Source of the DNA: Hansfordia pulvinata
Lineage: Eukaryota > Ascomycota > Sordariomycetes > Xylariales
Direction of reading: 5' to 3'
NCBI GenBank assembly: GCA_006538405.1
Contig: BJKQ01000011.1
Location: 142,001-206,000 of the forward strand
Length of the DNA stretch: 64,000 nt
Shown here in pieces: positions 1 through 11,841 of the stretch; within the stretch, counting starts at the first letter, position 1, and each line of letters starts with the position of its first letter. The position numbers were made by a program, and so were the translations under genes. Under the pieces are notes generated by a model. That model saw only the letters and a program-made list of their open reading frames with translations. It was not told the DNA's origin and did not search any database.

Positions 1-509
1 CACACACGCAAGGCACCGACACGGCGCGCACCGGAGCGTGACAAGGAGGCCTGGCGCAGGCCGGGTGCGGCGACAGACAGCATGGTTCATTGATCACCTG
101 TAGCCAGCTCAGGCGACCCAGAACCCATGTCGGCCAGGATGCTGTTGGTCTCCTCCCATATGTCCCCCTTGGCCCCCCTGGTCTGCGCCGTGGAGCCGGG
201 GGGTTCTGGAACCGGAACGCTGGGCCTGCTGTCTGTCTTGGTGGGCGCGCAACGTTGGGCCGACCCAGAATTTTGTCTTTGTCGGCGCCGGTGTTGCCAG
301 AGCCGTGGGTGGTAAAATGTCTCGCAGCGCCGCCCTCTAGTCGAGGTCTCGGTCCGTTCTGCCACTCTTTCCTGGGGAGAATCAGGGCAGATAGGGTTCG
401 GGACTAAAATAAGCCAGGGGTTGATGTCTTTTCCGACCCCTCCCCTACCCCCTTCGATCCCAGGCCGCCCCGCCCCTTTGTTCAAGTCTGCTCGCACGAA
501 AACTCATCG

Positions 510-523
510 TACGAGTACTCGTA
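510..523. repeat. 14-bp perfect palindrome of the dispersed TACTCGTA family
   Basis: The bases read TACGAGTACTCGTA, identical on both strands. The same 14-mer recurs exactly at 1438-1451 and 61001-61014, and its 8-base halves occur about 30 times in the window, nearly all between genes. The function is unknown; it could be a protein-binding site or a remnant of a small dispersed repeat. Confidence 0.7.
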
Positions 524-1437
524 ACCCCGTACATGTGGTCGGCAGGGTGGCAGGGTGGTATCCTGGAGGGGTTGCTTCTGGGGAGGATGGCAGTGCAGGG
601 CAGGAAGAGCAGGGTATGCCGGCCAGGGGCGGGCGGACGCGCGATATTCCGGACGAGCCGGCATCGATCAGACGAAGGCTATGCAGTGGACAACCTCCAG
701 TGCGTGCGCGAGGCCGTTGAGGATGGGCGGTCAAGTAAGCGATGGGTTGATGAGTGCGTGTCGTCGATAAGGCCGCGAGCGATTGAGTGGTGGCAGAGCA
801 TTCTTACTATCTTCAAGAAGGTTGGCATGTGCAAGAATCTAAGTAGTGTCGACTTCTGGAAGGCGGAAGTGCATGTACGCGAACCTCGGGTAAGTAGATA
901 GGTACCTTAGGTGTGTATCTCAATCAGCACTCTCGGCTTCCACCAAGGCAGGCACGACCGCGTGCAGGTGCAGTTGACTAAAGTATCGTGTACAAGTACC
1001 CGCGTTTTATGGGTATCACCACATAGGTACCTACATCGCGGGTATAGAATGTGATGTATTCCAGGGCCCGGCATTGGGCGTCGGCCCACGATGAAAGGAA
1101 CAGTGCAGTGCCCGACCAGCGCGGCTTCGCGAGGGCCAGACCCGCAATCTCCATCCTCCTGCCTCTTTCTAAGCGCTATGGGCTCTTCAGCCTGCGACCC
1201 GCGCCCCTGACCACACGGCCGACATGGCAGCAGCACCACATCCGCCATGTGACGAGGCCTGGACGATGCGACTCGGCCCCTCGCCGTCCCTAGGCGCACT
1301 ACGAGTACTCATCTGGCTTGCGGGCATATCACAGACCGCGAATACGGGAGCTGGCACCGACAACGGGATAGGAAAAGGAACCACGCCACTATCACGTCCC
1401 GACGCCCGCAAGCCGACGATGTAGATAGGGGAGACAG

Positions 1438-1451
1438 TACGAGTACTCGTA
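1438..1451. repeat. 14-bp palindrome, second copy
   Basis: This is an exact copy of the palindrome at 510-523 (TACGAGTACTCGTA), in unrelated flanking sequence, so it is not part of a longer duplication. Confidence 0.7.
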
Positions 1452-3160
1452 GGTCGACGGCGATCGAAAACTATAAACAACATCCAGAGTCCCCATCCCA
1501 CCCCATGCCTCGCCACTGATGGCCACTCTCCGCCTGGCTGACTGGCTGAGCGACTGAGTGACTGGTCAGCCATGGCGACGCGCATGATCTTGCAAAGCTG
1601 ATGGTGGCGGCATCCGAACAGGCCACCGATTCTATTTCCACATAATTACTGATGTCTGTCCACCAGACAGCCCTGCCAGCAAGACCCCGGCTTGAGAGGA
1701 TCGGCCTATCCGTCTGGGCAACGCCGAGACGACCATTGCGGGGCTGGTCGAGGGCATCAGGGTGACGGCCAGTGACTCAACGAGGTTTGTCACCGCTTCG
1801 AAGCCCGACTGCTCCTTGCCCTTGGACTGGCAGGCGAGGTTATAGCTGCGAGAATCGACCGGCAGGGCTATTGCATGGCCACAGAGTACTCGTAGTCACA
1901 CCAAATTCGTCTTACCGCCTCGCGCGATCGCGTTGTTGACGTGTTTAGCTGGCGCCATGAGTGGGTGGTGCTTGGTGGTTTTATTAATTGCGCAGGTACT
2001 TAATATCGCCAACAAGACCCGGCTGCAGTCCAGCCCGGCCCTGGCCCACATGTGCTTACAAGCTTGCCTACCTACTCGTGCCTATCTCACGGATCTTTGA
2101 CGTACGCGTAGGTACGCGGCGTTGGCGATGTACAAAGATGCGGTCTACGGAATCGCTGCCGAAAGCTTGCTTTTGTGATGCCCGACTGCGTGCGCCCAAG
2201 GCCCTGAAGGCGATCCCGTGCGGGCCCGCACACTGTAACAACTTTAACAGCCATGTCATACTCGTGCACCCATTGATCAAACCCTCCTGTTTGCCTGGGA
2301 CTATAATAAATGCTCCGGCATCTGCGACGCGTGCTGCACCGTGGGCGACTCCAGGTCCGCTACCGAATGGGGTTCATGTTGGCCTACAGAGCCGAAGCCC
2401 CTTTCCTGAGGTGAAGAGGCGCGAGTACTCGCATGAATACCTCCATACCTCCTAGCGTGGGTACCTTACTTACCGGGCACCCGTTCAAGTCTTCGCGTCC
2501 CGGTAGGGGAAAGGCGTGCTCGTACTGAGAACCTCTAGAGTATGCCCCTGTCAGCGACTTCAAATAGTACTCAGTACTTGAGCACGCGGTCTTTTTGGGC
2601 CGCGTCCCGACAAGAGCCTGAGTCCAGACCTCCCATGGGTTGCGGGGCGCCGGCCTCGCCATACCGTTCGTTCTTTTGAAATTCACGTCCCGAGATCCAT
2701 TACTACCCGTACATCCTTTTTTCGCGAGAGCACTTACGAACAGAGGCATGCGGGATCATCTGACGTTGAGTATCCAAGCACAAGCTCACAGAAGAAGCAC
2801 TTCTTTCTGAATGACCTCGGTATTTTGGAGGCAGCATACATCCATGGGATGGCACTCCAAGTATCCGTACAGAGGTGGTCAGCTTCTGGCGCGTCCTGCA
2901 GATGTCGAATGAGCACGGACGCTAAGCTCCAGCGCCCGAATGGGCTCCACCCAGCTCACACTTGAGGACATGTACGAGTACCACTAGGAGTCTAAGGACA
3001 GGTACCGCCAAGAGCTCAAAGGTATGAGTAGATACCTGTTTCAGAGCTGTAATTCTGCTACGGTACATGTACGTACTTGTAAGGTCGGCCGACGGCCCCG
3101 TCTTTGTGCTTGGCCAGACTTGTCGGCTTCGAGAGCTGAAGTACCCGAGCGGACGCCGAT

Positions 3161-3176
3161 GTACTCGTACGAGTAC
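3161..3176. repeat. 16-bp palindrome with the halves in inverted order
   Basis: The bases read GTACTCGTACGAGTAC, a perfect palindrome made from the same two half-sites as TACGAGTACTCGTA but in the opposite order. It lies about 1.1 kb upstream of the SHO1 start codon. Confidence 0.65.
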
Positions 3177-3384
3177 ACGCATCAGGTGGAGTCCAGGAGG
3201 AAGAGGAAGAGAATGGAAAGAGCGACCGCCTGGCCGGCCAGCCAGCAGCATGAAAGCCAGCATGGGAACAATGGAACCAAGGTACTCGTACCTGAACCTC
3301 AGCAGGCCGCGATCCCCAGCCAGGCACCGTCCAGTGTGTGCCCGTCTGGTCAGACCTCATCCACATCGCTCTCCCTCCACTCGC

Positions 3385-4310
3385 TCATTTCACCCGCACT
3401 TCCACTTCCCTCCTGTCACCTCTCCGTCGCCCCGCGCACGCGCCTTTGATCTTTGCCTCTGCCTTGCCTCTGCCTTTGCCGCTCTCAGGCCCTTTCGCCC
3501 CTAACTCGCCTCGGCTACCCTCTCTCTGTCCATCCACACCTCTTCTCTCTTTCTGCCCCCCCTGCTTCTCCATTCTCCTTCTACCTCACTCGCCTTCATT
3601 TCTGACCGTTTGGTGCGTCGATTGCCCTTCGGCTTCACTTCATTTCATTCATCCGGTCAACTCCAACCCCAGTCCTTCTTTTTGGCCCCTTCCGCCCCCT
3701 CAGCGGCGTCATTGTCTTCTCTCAGCCTTTGCCTGCGCCACGTACTCGTACTCTGCCTCCAACCCCTCGACTGTCCGCCATCGGCAACAATCGGGCCTCT
3801 GCAACCGCATCCTCAAACCCTAATCTTCACCCTCACGGTCTGAGACGCGACGTGTCTTCCTACCCGCCCTTTTCACTCGCCTGGCAGTCCTCGTCCTCAA
3901 CTGGTGGCGCCCTGCCTGGCCCAATAAACCCGTCAGACAATCGCCAGCCAACCGCCCGGCCCTTCTTTACCTTTATTGTAATCAGGTCTCAGTCCCTTGC
4001 CAGATCTGAGACCTCATCGCCAACCCTCACTCCAGCCCTGCCCCTGCCCCTCTTGTACACCACCGCCACTGTCAATTCCCGACTAGTACACGAGCTCGCT
4101 GCAGCTTATCCCAGATAAACCTCGCTGCATCGCAACACGCGTCCGTCCAAACAAGCTCGACTGTCGCTTCATCGCCGCGACCCTCAACCACCGCCGCCAG
4201 ACTCCGTTCGCACCGACCGTCGCCCACACCACGACAGCACATCCGGTCCAGGTTTTGCCTCGCTTCCTTATGTCCTACGGATCTCCCCTTACTCCCCCTC
4301 GCTGCAAAAG
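3385..4310 (+). promoter_or_regulatory. pyrimidine-rich promoter/leader of SHO1
   Basis: The + strand is dominated by C and T, with many CTCT, CCTT and TTCC tracts, right up to the SHO1 start codon. Such CT-rich tracts are common in core promoters and leaders of filamentous ascomycetes. Several short ATG-started frames lie inside (for example from 3610 and 3729). If this part is transcribed they would be upstream ORFs. No clear TATA box was seen, and the transcription start cannot be placed. Confidence 0.5.
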
Positions 4311-5277
4311 ATGGATCACCATTCCGCCAGAATGAGCGGTTATCCGCGCAAGGGTATGAGCATGGGCAACATTATGGGTGACCCCTTCGCCCTCGCCACG
4401 ATCTCCATCGGCTTCATCGCGTGGATTCTCGCCTTCATCGCTTCCATCATTGCCCAGATTGAGGCCCAAGACCCCAAGGTACGCGACGCAAACGGTGGTC
4501 AGGGCTTCCCGACCTTTGCTTGGTGGGCCGTTTGCTACATGTTCTTCGTCATCCTCTTCGTCTTCGTCGTTGTCGCCGCCGATGTCATCCAGACCTATCA
4601 TGCTGCTCTGGTCGGCTACCTCGGCGCCGGCCTGGTTCTCACCAGCTCTTCCGTCAACACTCTTGTCTACATGCCCAGCGGTGCCCGTCAAGCTTGTGCT
4701 GCCGGTCATATTCTCCTGTCCATGGTGATTGTAAGTCTACATGTTGTTGTGAAGCTCCGTCGCGGCAATTTCGCTAACAGACGTCCAGATTGTGTGGATC
4801 TTCTACTTCGGATCCGCGCCTCACGCCAAGGCTCGCGCCTACATCGACTCATTCGCTCTCACCAAGGACTCGGCGACGAGGCCGCACACTATGCAGACCG
4901 GGTTCAGCCAGCGCCCTCAGACTGCGGCTTCCCACCAGCCCGCGCCTCAGATGTACACCTCCGCTCAGCTGGCCAGCGGCTTCGAGAACCCGTCGCCTGT
5001 CGGTGGCTTCAACAACAACAACCGCGACTCGGCTGGCATGCAGGGCTTCGGTGCCGGCAAGCAGCCCACTCCAGAGGAGATCGCCCAACCCACCGAGTAC
5101 CCGTACCGTGCCAAGGCGATATACAGCTACGAAGCCAACCCCGATGATGCCAACGAGATTACCTTCTCGAAACACGAAATCCTCGAAGTGAGCGACGTCA
5201 GCGGGCGCTGGTGGCAAGCGCGCAAAGACAACGGCGACACCGGTATCGCACCCAGCAACTACCTGATTCTGCTATGA
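4311..5277 (+). CDS. SHO1: SHO1 high-osmolarity membrane sensor
   Basis: Two exons, 4311-4730 and 4789-5277, join across a 58-base intron (GTAAGT...CCAG) to give 302 residues, the usual size for fungal Sho1. Four membrane segments are visible in the first half (about residues 26-48, 66-90, 95-115 and 133-148; the fourth is split by the intron). A linker rich in Gln, Asn and Pro follows. The C-terminal SH3 domain (residues 243-302) shows the ALYDY-like AIYSYEA, the paired Trp of GRWWQAR and the closing APSNYL. In known fungi Sho1 sits in the plasma membrane and recruits the MAPKK Pbs2 through its SH3 domain, feeding the HOG pathway and, in pathogens, appressorium or invasive-growth signalling. 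The start is the first ATG that precedes the membrane segments, after a pyrimidine-rich leader. The assignment is firm. Confidence 0.95.
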
Positions 5278-8200
5278 TCCGACCATGTCGACTGCGAATT
5301 TGTTCTTGAATTACGGTTGGGCAATCCTGGTCGGGTTTGATTTCGGAGTTTTCACGCGCCTCGCTGCCAAGCCCTGTCGAAAGCAGCGCCACTGCACATT
5401 ATGGATATGCGTTGGAGTAAAAATGGGAGCCAACCGGGGCGTTCGTTTCTTGCCATGTCACCAAGAGCGTGACATGGGTTTTTTATCATTATACATCTTC
5501 GGACTCCCTGTCCATCCTGTCGCTTCAATCAGTTGGAGTCGACCTCGGAAGTTGTCTGCGCATCTTGAATCCATCTGAGGCTGCCTCTTCGGAAGGCATG
5601 CCCACTTCTCGAGCCGGCAAAACCGTCATTTTGCATGGTCTGCCTGTGGGCTCAACTGGACTGCTTCCACAACACACAGCGACGCGTGGGGAGGAAGTCA
5701 CGTTGAGAGGCTATCTTGACGTCAGTGGAACGAGGAATTGCGATCTGGAGCAGTTTGGGTCAAATTGTGTATAAACGCACCACCATGCGCATCTGGGCGC
5801 GTATTGGTTCTTACGAAAGTCACGTCATGGAAACCGGGTAGGCGAGTGCGTTTGCACGGGTGTTTGTTGGGTTGGTTCTTCTACAGTCGACATGAGGGCT
5901 GGCTGTATGCTCCCCGGAAGAGAACTGCTTGAAGCCACTGGTTGAGGAAAACGCCATATTTGAAGAATGGTCAGGCGAGGCGGATGACTATCAAGATGAC
6001 GAGTCTCGTCCGAGTGATCGGAAAGCGCATCAGCGTAGAGCCTGCCAATTCAGCTGCTGTGTATTCTAAGCCATTCTATTTGACTGACTTTGTGTACATG
6101 CCAAGTGCGGAATGCCCTGTAGTCGAAGACGGACCAATCGTTAACGATTCAACGCGCCTGGAAACCTGCTCGTTGGCATGGAGGGATTTTACTTGACGGG
6201 ACCAGTGGCTCCATTCTCGTCATCATTGCTTCGATAGCCTTGATTGTCCGAGGCGGCCTCGTTCCCCGACCCGTCTCATTTGGTCACGCTGCCAGTGCCG
6301 ATGCCAGAAGGATGGCCACATAAAAGATGATAAATGCAGGACCAGCGGACTGCGATTCACCAGAACAGGTAGACGCCGAAGTTCATATACGATTAGCGCA
6401 TTTGCCTATCTATGTTGTGATTAGACGACGGAGTGCTCATCTAACAACACGACCACTGTGTTGTTGATCAAGTCGGGGTCGCCTTTACTTGCGCTCGTGC
6501 CTTTGCATTCAGTGTCAGCGGGCGTTGAACTCTCAGTCGCATTAGTACCGCTCACGAAGTGATCGTCGTCTTTCCTACTCGGCAGTGTCTGCCCCGTTAG
6601 GCTGCGAAGAGGCACTCTTGAGAGTTGGGTGTGCCGGAAACAGAAAGGCCACACTGGCTGATCTGGGTGCCGGCTTGGGCGGGTATGGAAGACAGGACTT
6701 ATTTTCCACTCGCCATGGTAGATTCTGGTGGCATCAAGCTCCGTCACACAGACGCATTCTGTGAGGCATTCGAAAACAAAGTTCCGAATCGCTCGCCCGG
6801 ATGGAAGGCGAGGAGAGTTGGTGGACTCTTCTCCGTTGCGCCGGTTTGGCTCGAGAGTCTTCCGCATGGAGTGGAGAACAGACAGGCACCAAAGCTGGGC
6901 TCGCTGTCTTACACTCAAGCTCGGGACAGCGAAGGTCAGCCCGCGCTGTTCGACGCACATAATGGGCCTCTTTTGGGATCATGCGAAGCCTAACGCCCTC
7001 GATTCCAACCGCTTCTCCGCTGGTATCTGAGCTGATCACACGTCGCATCCCGGCCCCACGGTTCAAGAGAGGCGCTTTCAGATCCGACCGCTCCGACGAG
7101 ATGGCATCTCCCTCTCCCAGAGTGCTTCGAATGTTTGTCGCCCCGCCGTCTGCTTGCCTTAGCGATGGCTTTGCGGGGGTGAAGGCAAGGGAAAGTGGAT
7201 GGCCCCCGGGCCACGACTTTTTCAATCCAAGTCGATTAGATGAAGAAACCTGCCCTTTGCTGACGGTTTCTTGTTCTCACGGTAGTCGCGGGGTCGCTTT
7301 CGACTGCCAGGTACCTTACACAGAAGGGCACGACATCATGTACGTACGAGTATGGTACATCCCCCCAATGTATCCACACCTGGGTACCTGTTTGGAAGTC
7401 ATTGTCGTCAGCGCGCGCAAATGTGTCCTTGCTATGGGTGTGGAAGGTGCGACCGTCAACGAGAGGCATTCAGGTGGAAGTGAAGCGACCGACTCGGCCG
7501 CCCCCAGATTTTTCCTTCTACACCTCATTCTTCGCTCGAATACAGCTATCCTCTCCGCTGCTTTACACAGGTAGAAAACCAACTCTTCTGTTTTTACATG
7601 AGAAATGTCCGTCGGTCCTTGAGTTATTCAATTCCATCAGGTTTCCTCCGAACCGGGCGAGCATTTTACAACGCCCCTTGCGAGGACAGCATTGAGGGGC
7701 CTGGAGAGTGCAGCCAACTCCCGAGAACCGATACTCCCTCCCCGCCCCCATTGTCGCTACACTTGACCGAGTACTGAATAGCCTAAGATCGTGGCGAGCC
7801 GTTGCCACGAGTACATTACGGGCCTGAGGTTGCGCCAGGCCGGCCGGCCCGGTGTCCGCTAGGTGGTCGTGGCAGTGCGAGCTTGCGCGATTCCCATACG
7901 AATCCTCCCCGCCCACTCTTCACCGAAGAGCAGGAGGATTGGCCACGGTAGTCCCGCCAGACGCCGTTCGCTTGGGCTGCTGCCGAGAAGAAGTGGCGGC
8001 TTTCGTTCGTCAATCAGATTTGCCTCCAGCCTCGATAGTTCCTAGCGAAGCGGCATACTCCATCTAATGAAGCATTTAGATAGGAGGAACAGACTGGCGA
8101 CTCGCTAATTCAGGATGAGTAAGCGGGGCAGGATGAACGACGAAGTCTAGTCCCAACAGCAGGCCAGCATTGCCCCGCTACCTACCTACCTATCTTTGGT

Positions 8201-9111
8201 GCCGAGAATAGGGTCATCAAGCAAAGCGAATGGATGCATGCATAGATGTACGCATGGCAAATGTGTGTCGACTCTGACTACCATTGGCAATGAGCATCGA
8301 GACAAAAGCACAAGTCCACGCTGAGAGCCTGTGTCCAGGCGTATTCATGCGGCTCGGTACAGAGCTTCGCAAACTATCGTCTGCCAGGCGCTTGCCGGTG
8401 CGGCAGCCGGCTCTTCAAGTCGAGAGTCGGCGAGCAAAGGCCCCCCGCGGGCTTTCCCGCACTCTTTCGAATCTCTATCAGGGCACTGACTGCCTGTTCG
8501 TAGAACCGCGTTGATGAGTCGCACAGAGTCGCATCGTCTCTGCGGGATGGCCGTGGTGCCATGAGTGCTTGGCGCGCGAGAACTAAGCAAGCGGGGCTGT
8601 GGAAGCAGACGAGGTGTTCAAGACTGGTAGATGGACAGGCGGCTAACGAGCGTCGTCCCCATATTCAGCCGCCGCCACTGCCACTACCAGTCCTACGATG
8701 CAAGTTGTTGTTTGACAGGAATAGGCGCGCCAGTCTTTCTGAGGTGGCGCAAGGGGCCAAAAACGATCCGCCGGGTTCTCAACGCGGCTCAGGATCAGCC
8801 TTGCGCAGACCGTTGCCATCAGGACTCAAGCTGGCAACGTGCAAGCTTTCAGGCACTGGCAATCTTCATTCGACGTGTCTGTGCCCTGGTTGTGTAGGTA
8901 AGTGCAAGAGGTGGCGCTACATGGTTCCCAAGTTGAGTTCCTGAAGGCAAACATGAATGTCTTTAGCGAAGCCTGGCGACAAGCTAAACTAGAGGCGGAT
9001 TCTTGTTGCCGCCCAAATCACGCACGCAACGCTTCCGGGAGCGCTGTGGCGGCATTCTTCGTATACGATGGTCTCATACATCTGAGGGCGAGGCGAGGGA
9101 CAGACATCGCA
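5278..9111. other. intergenic, no gene seen
   Basis: About 3.8 kb without a convincing gene. Open frames such as those at 6421-6960 (minus) and 6981-7574 (plus) have no recognisable domain and no splice-consistent extension. The first few hundred bases are probably the SHO1 3' UTR. One TACGAGTA copy lies at 7345-7352. Confidence 0.45.
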
Positions 9112-9119
9112 TATATAAG
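9112..9119 (+). promoter_or_regulatory. TATA box of the kinase-like gene
   Basis: TATATAAG lies about 170 bases upstream of the ATG at 9287. No other ATG occurs between a start site expected 30 bases downstream and 9287, which supports that ATG as the true start and hence the predicted signal peptide. Confidence 0.6.
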
Positions 9120-9286
9120 GCGAGGCAGGGCTGAGAAAGCTCGGCGCCGCGCTACGTGGCACCTGGATAGTCTCACTCACCTCAGAGCATTAGGGGCACA
9201 AGACACTCAGGGGAGTTTTCGAACAGCAGCAGCAGAGATCCAAGTCGCCGACAGCCCGAAGTCGTGTCCTCGAAGATTCATACAGC

Positions 9287-10769
9287 ATGCTGAGACTTTG
9301 GCCTCTCCTCCTGGCGGCAGGGCCCTGTGCGTCGACGGCCGTCTTATCGAGCAGAGGCAAACTGGCAGACGACGGTCTCATGGCGATTGGCGAGAGTGAT
9401 AATGTTTTCAAGGTCCGTTCCGAATCGCCTTAAGAAAGAGCTGACTGGAAAAACCCGAGGGGTTTGCCAAGCGCTGCTTCTTTTCTTTTCCCTTTTGTTT
9501 CTTGCTGACCCGCAACGACCCATAGCCAGATTTTGAGGCTATCACGATCAATGGTCATCACTACCTGGACGCGCACCTCATCGCCGAGGGCGGCTATGGC
9601 GCAATCTATCTTGCAGAGGGCGAAAGGATGGGCCTGACCAACAGGCCGCCCGCCGTGAAATTGTGCTACCCGCACCATCCGCAGCCTATCTCGGTTGCAA
9701 CCAGCTTCTGCCGGCAGGAGATTCAGACCTTGAAAACCCTGGGCAAAAAGGTGCCCGGACTGGCGCCCGAGTTCCACGAGCAAGGGCAGGTCCCAGCCCG
9801 CGAGTACATGCAGGAAGCTGCTATGAACAAGATGAAGGCGATTCAGGATAAGCAGGCTGAGAGCAAGAAGAAGAAGAAGGGCTCAGAGACGTCTATGGCC
9901 GAGGAGGAGTTGGACATTCTGGCCTACTCGATGGAGGGTGGCAGCAAAAACATGGACGAGGTGGTTGACTCGGAGGGCGGCTGGCTGGCTGCCGCCCCGA
10001 AGCCCGAGATGCGCCGGCAGCACCTGGGCGAGGTCTTCTCCAACCTTGACCTGGCGCATACCAAGGCCAAAACGGCGCACAACGAGTACCGCGGCAGCAA
10101 CCTGGTCTTCCGAAGAGAGGATCTCAAGACGGAGCACGTCGGCGGCAGCGGAGGGGGCGCCCGCGACTCGGCCATCATGGTCATCGACTGGGCCGGCGCG
10201 TCGTCCGCGGGCCGCATCGGCAGCCAGCCGCCCGTCATCCCGCCCTATTCTGGCCGCCCGAGCTGAACCCGCAGATGGCCGGCGCCAGCGACGCGTGGAC
10301 TTTCCCCAAACTCTTCACCGCTTGGTGGAAGGTCAAGGGGCAGTGGCGGAGCGGCGCTTCGTTCGACGTATGGTGCGCTGGCCTCGTCCTGTGGACCATG
10401 CTCTTCAGGAACCTGCCCGCCGTGTATCCCATTCCCAGCGAGCTGGCCGACGGCAAGCTGTGGGTCGTCTCGGACGACTTCCAGAGCCTGAAGACGGAGC
10501 GGGCCCGCAAGGACTACATCAAGGAGCGCGCCGGGGAGACGGTCGCCGGGGGCAAGAAGTACTGGCAGCGGGAGAAGGAAGGGATCGAGCTGACCGACGG
10601 CTGGCTGGTCCTGTTCGAGAGGGTGTTCCGCAAGAACCCGAGCAAGCGGGCCACGGCCAAGTGGGCCACCGACCACATTCTCAACACCCTAAAGGTCGAC
10701 CAGGACTTTGACTTCAAGGCCAAGTCGGGTCTTCTTCGAAGGGGTGAAGAGAAACCCTTCCAGGGTTGA
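9287..10769 (+). CDS. divergent protein kinase-like protein with N-terminal signal peptide (frame broken once)
   Basis: Exon 1 (9287-9412) encodes MLRLWPLLLAAGPCASTA, a typical cleavable signal peptide. A 113-base intron (GTCCGT donor, weak; CTGAC branch; CATAG acceptor) leads to exon 2 (9526-10769). Kinase features seen: glycine-rich loop AEGGYGAIYLAEG, AVK (Lys87), helix-C Glu107 in CRQEIQTL, a degenerate catalytic loop REDLKTEH (Asp241 and Lys kept, Asn replaced by His), DWA in place of DFG (Asp263 kept), a WPPEL activation-segment end, a DVWCAGLVLW helix-F motif and KNPSKRAT. A Lys-rich insert (about residues 145-160) lies between the lobes. The frame breaks at 10246-10250: one missing T in TATTC would join the PPY and FWPPEL frames, giving about 456 residues. 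Signal peptide plus kinase fold suggests a secreted or lumenal kinase or pseudokinase. The family is not recognised. If the break is real, this is a pseudogene. Confidence 0.65.
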
Positions 10770-11841
10770 AAGATTGGGCCGTTATTTAGAATATAAAGCT
10801 GGTTGCTGTCATCGAGGGGCAAAGTTTAGCCACCGACATTTATTCAAAAAGATGCCCGCCTATCTTACATATTAAAAACCATTACAAAATATACCTATAG
10901 ACCAAGCATCCATTCATCTCGGGCGTTTCTGACCGTCCTCCTTTCCTCCATTGGGTAGGTGAGCAGACTGTAGGGCTTGATGTTATTTCCCCCCTTTCTT
11001 CATACCTCTCTACCCCTGAAAAACTCTTTGAGTATGTAAACCTTTCAAGTTACTGGCAGACCTGCCCGTGGGTTACTGTGGAAGGCGTCGACGGGCATAT
11101 CGATAGGTGCGGCCTTGTCAGGTCGATGCAACACGTAACAGAGCTGGCGCATGGCTCTTACTCTTGACAGTCTTCCCCAAGGCCCGAGATCCATCCAGGT
11201 CACCTATTTGAGACACCCAGTAGATCGACCAGGTCCTTTCCCGCTTGCCATCGTCCACAACACAGGCGCACGAGCATCTTGACGCCCGGGTCGCCGTCCC
11301 ACTGTCGCAAGTTCTCCTCCAGTCAATTTACGTTGATCTCGTCAATTTCCCACGACTACCTATTAATCCAGACTATTCTCTACGACGCGGACTGTCAGTG
11401 CCCAATCGTCCCGTGTGGCCCTGTTCGGTGTCTGCAGTACATGTTGCAAAAAACGTGGATGGTGGCCAAGAATACCGCCAAAAAAATCTCTCACTCTATT
11501 CCCTGTCTGCCCTTTCTCCAATACTGATCCTACAGACGACTCGGGACTTCTCAGGCAGCTCTCGGCGTCGCGGTTCCATTAATTAATGACATATCCTCCC
11601 TGCGAATGGCCCCATATCCGTCGGCCATCCCAGCCGTTCGCCCGAGTTTTGCCTCCCCATCCCCCGTAACAGGGGCCACAAGACTTGCTCCTTGCGCACT
11701 GAAACTCGACAAAGGGAATGTCAGACAGGTTGCATCATTTCATGGCGCGACTCGATTCTTCATCATGAGCAAAAGCCCACTCCTGTTCAGGCATACCCGT
11801 CTCGATACTTCGGGTTAGATCAAAGCGCTCAGAGCCGGTGC
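10770..11841. other. convergent intergenic region between the kinase-like and RhoGAP genes
   Basis: This holds the 3' ends of two converging genes. It is comparatively AT-rich around 10790-10920 and contains ATATAAA and TATTAAAAA tracts of the kind found in fungal 3' UTRs. No gene was seen. Confidence 0.5.

Larger units (their letters stand above)
1..3384. other. intergenic, no gene seen
   Basis: No open frame here shows a recognisable domain, codon pattern or splice-consistent structure. The stretch carries many copies of the TACTCGTA/TACGAGTA motif (positions 510-523, 1300-1307, 1438-1451, 1887-1894, 2973-2980, 3161-3176, 3283-3290). It probably includes the distal promoter of the downstream SHO1 gene. 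Confidence 0.5.

Noticed and set aside
6421..7574. Overlapping open frames of 160-197 codons on both strands
   Set aside because: None shows a domain, a signal peptide or a consistent exon structure, and frames of this length are common in GC-rich DNA.
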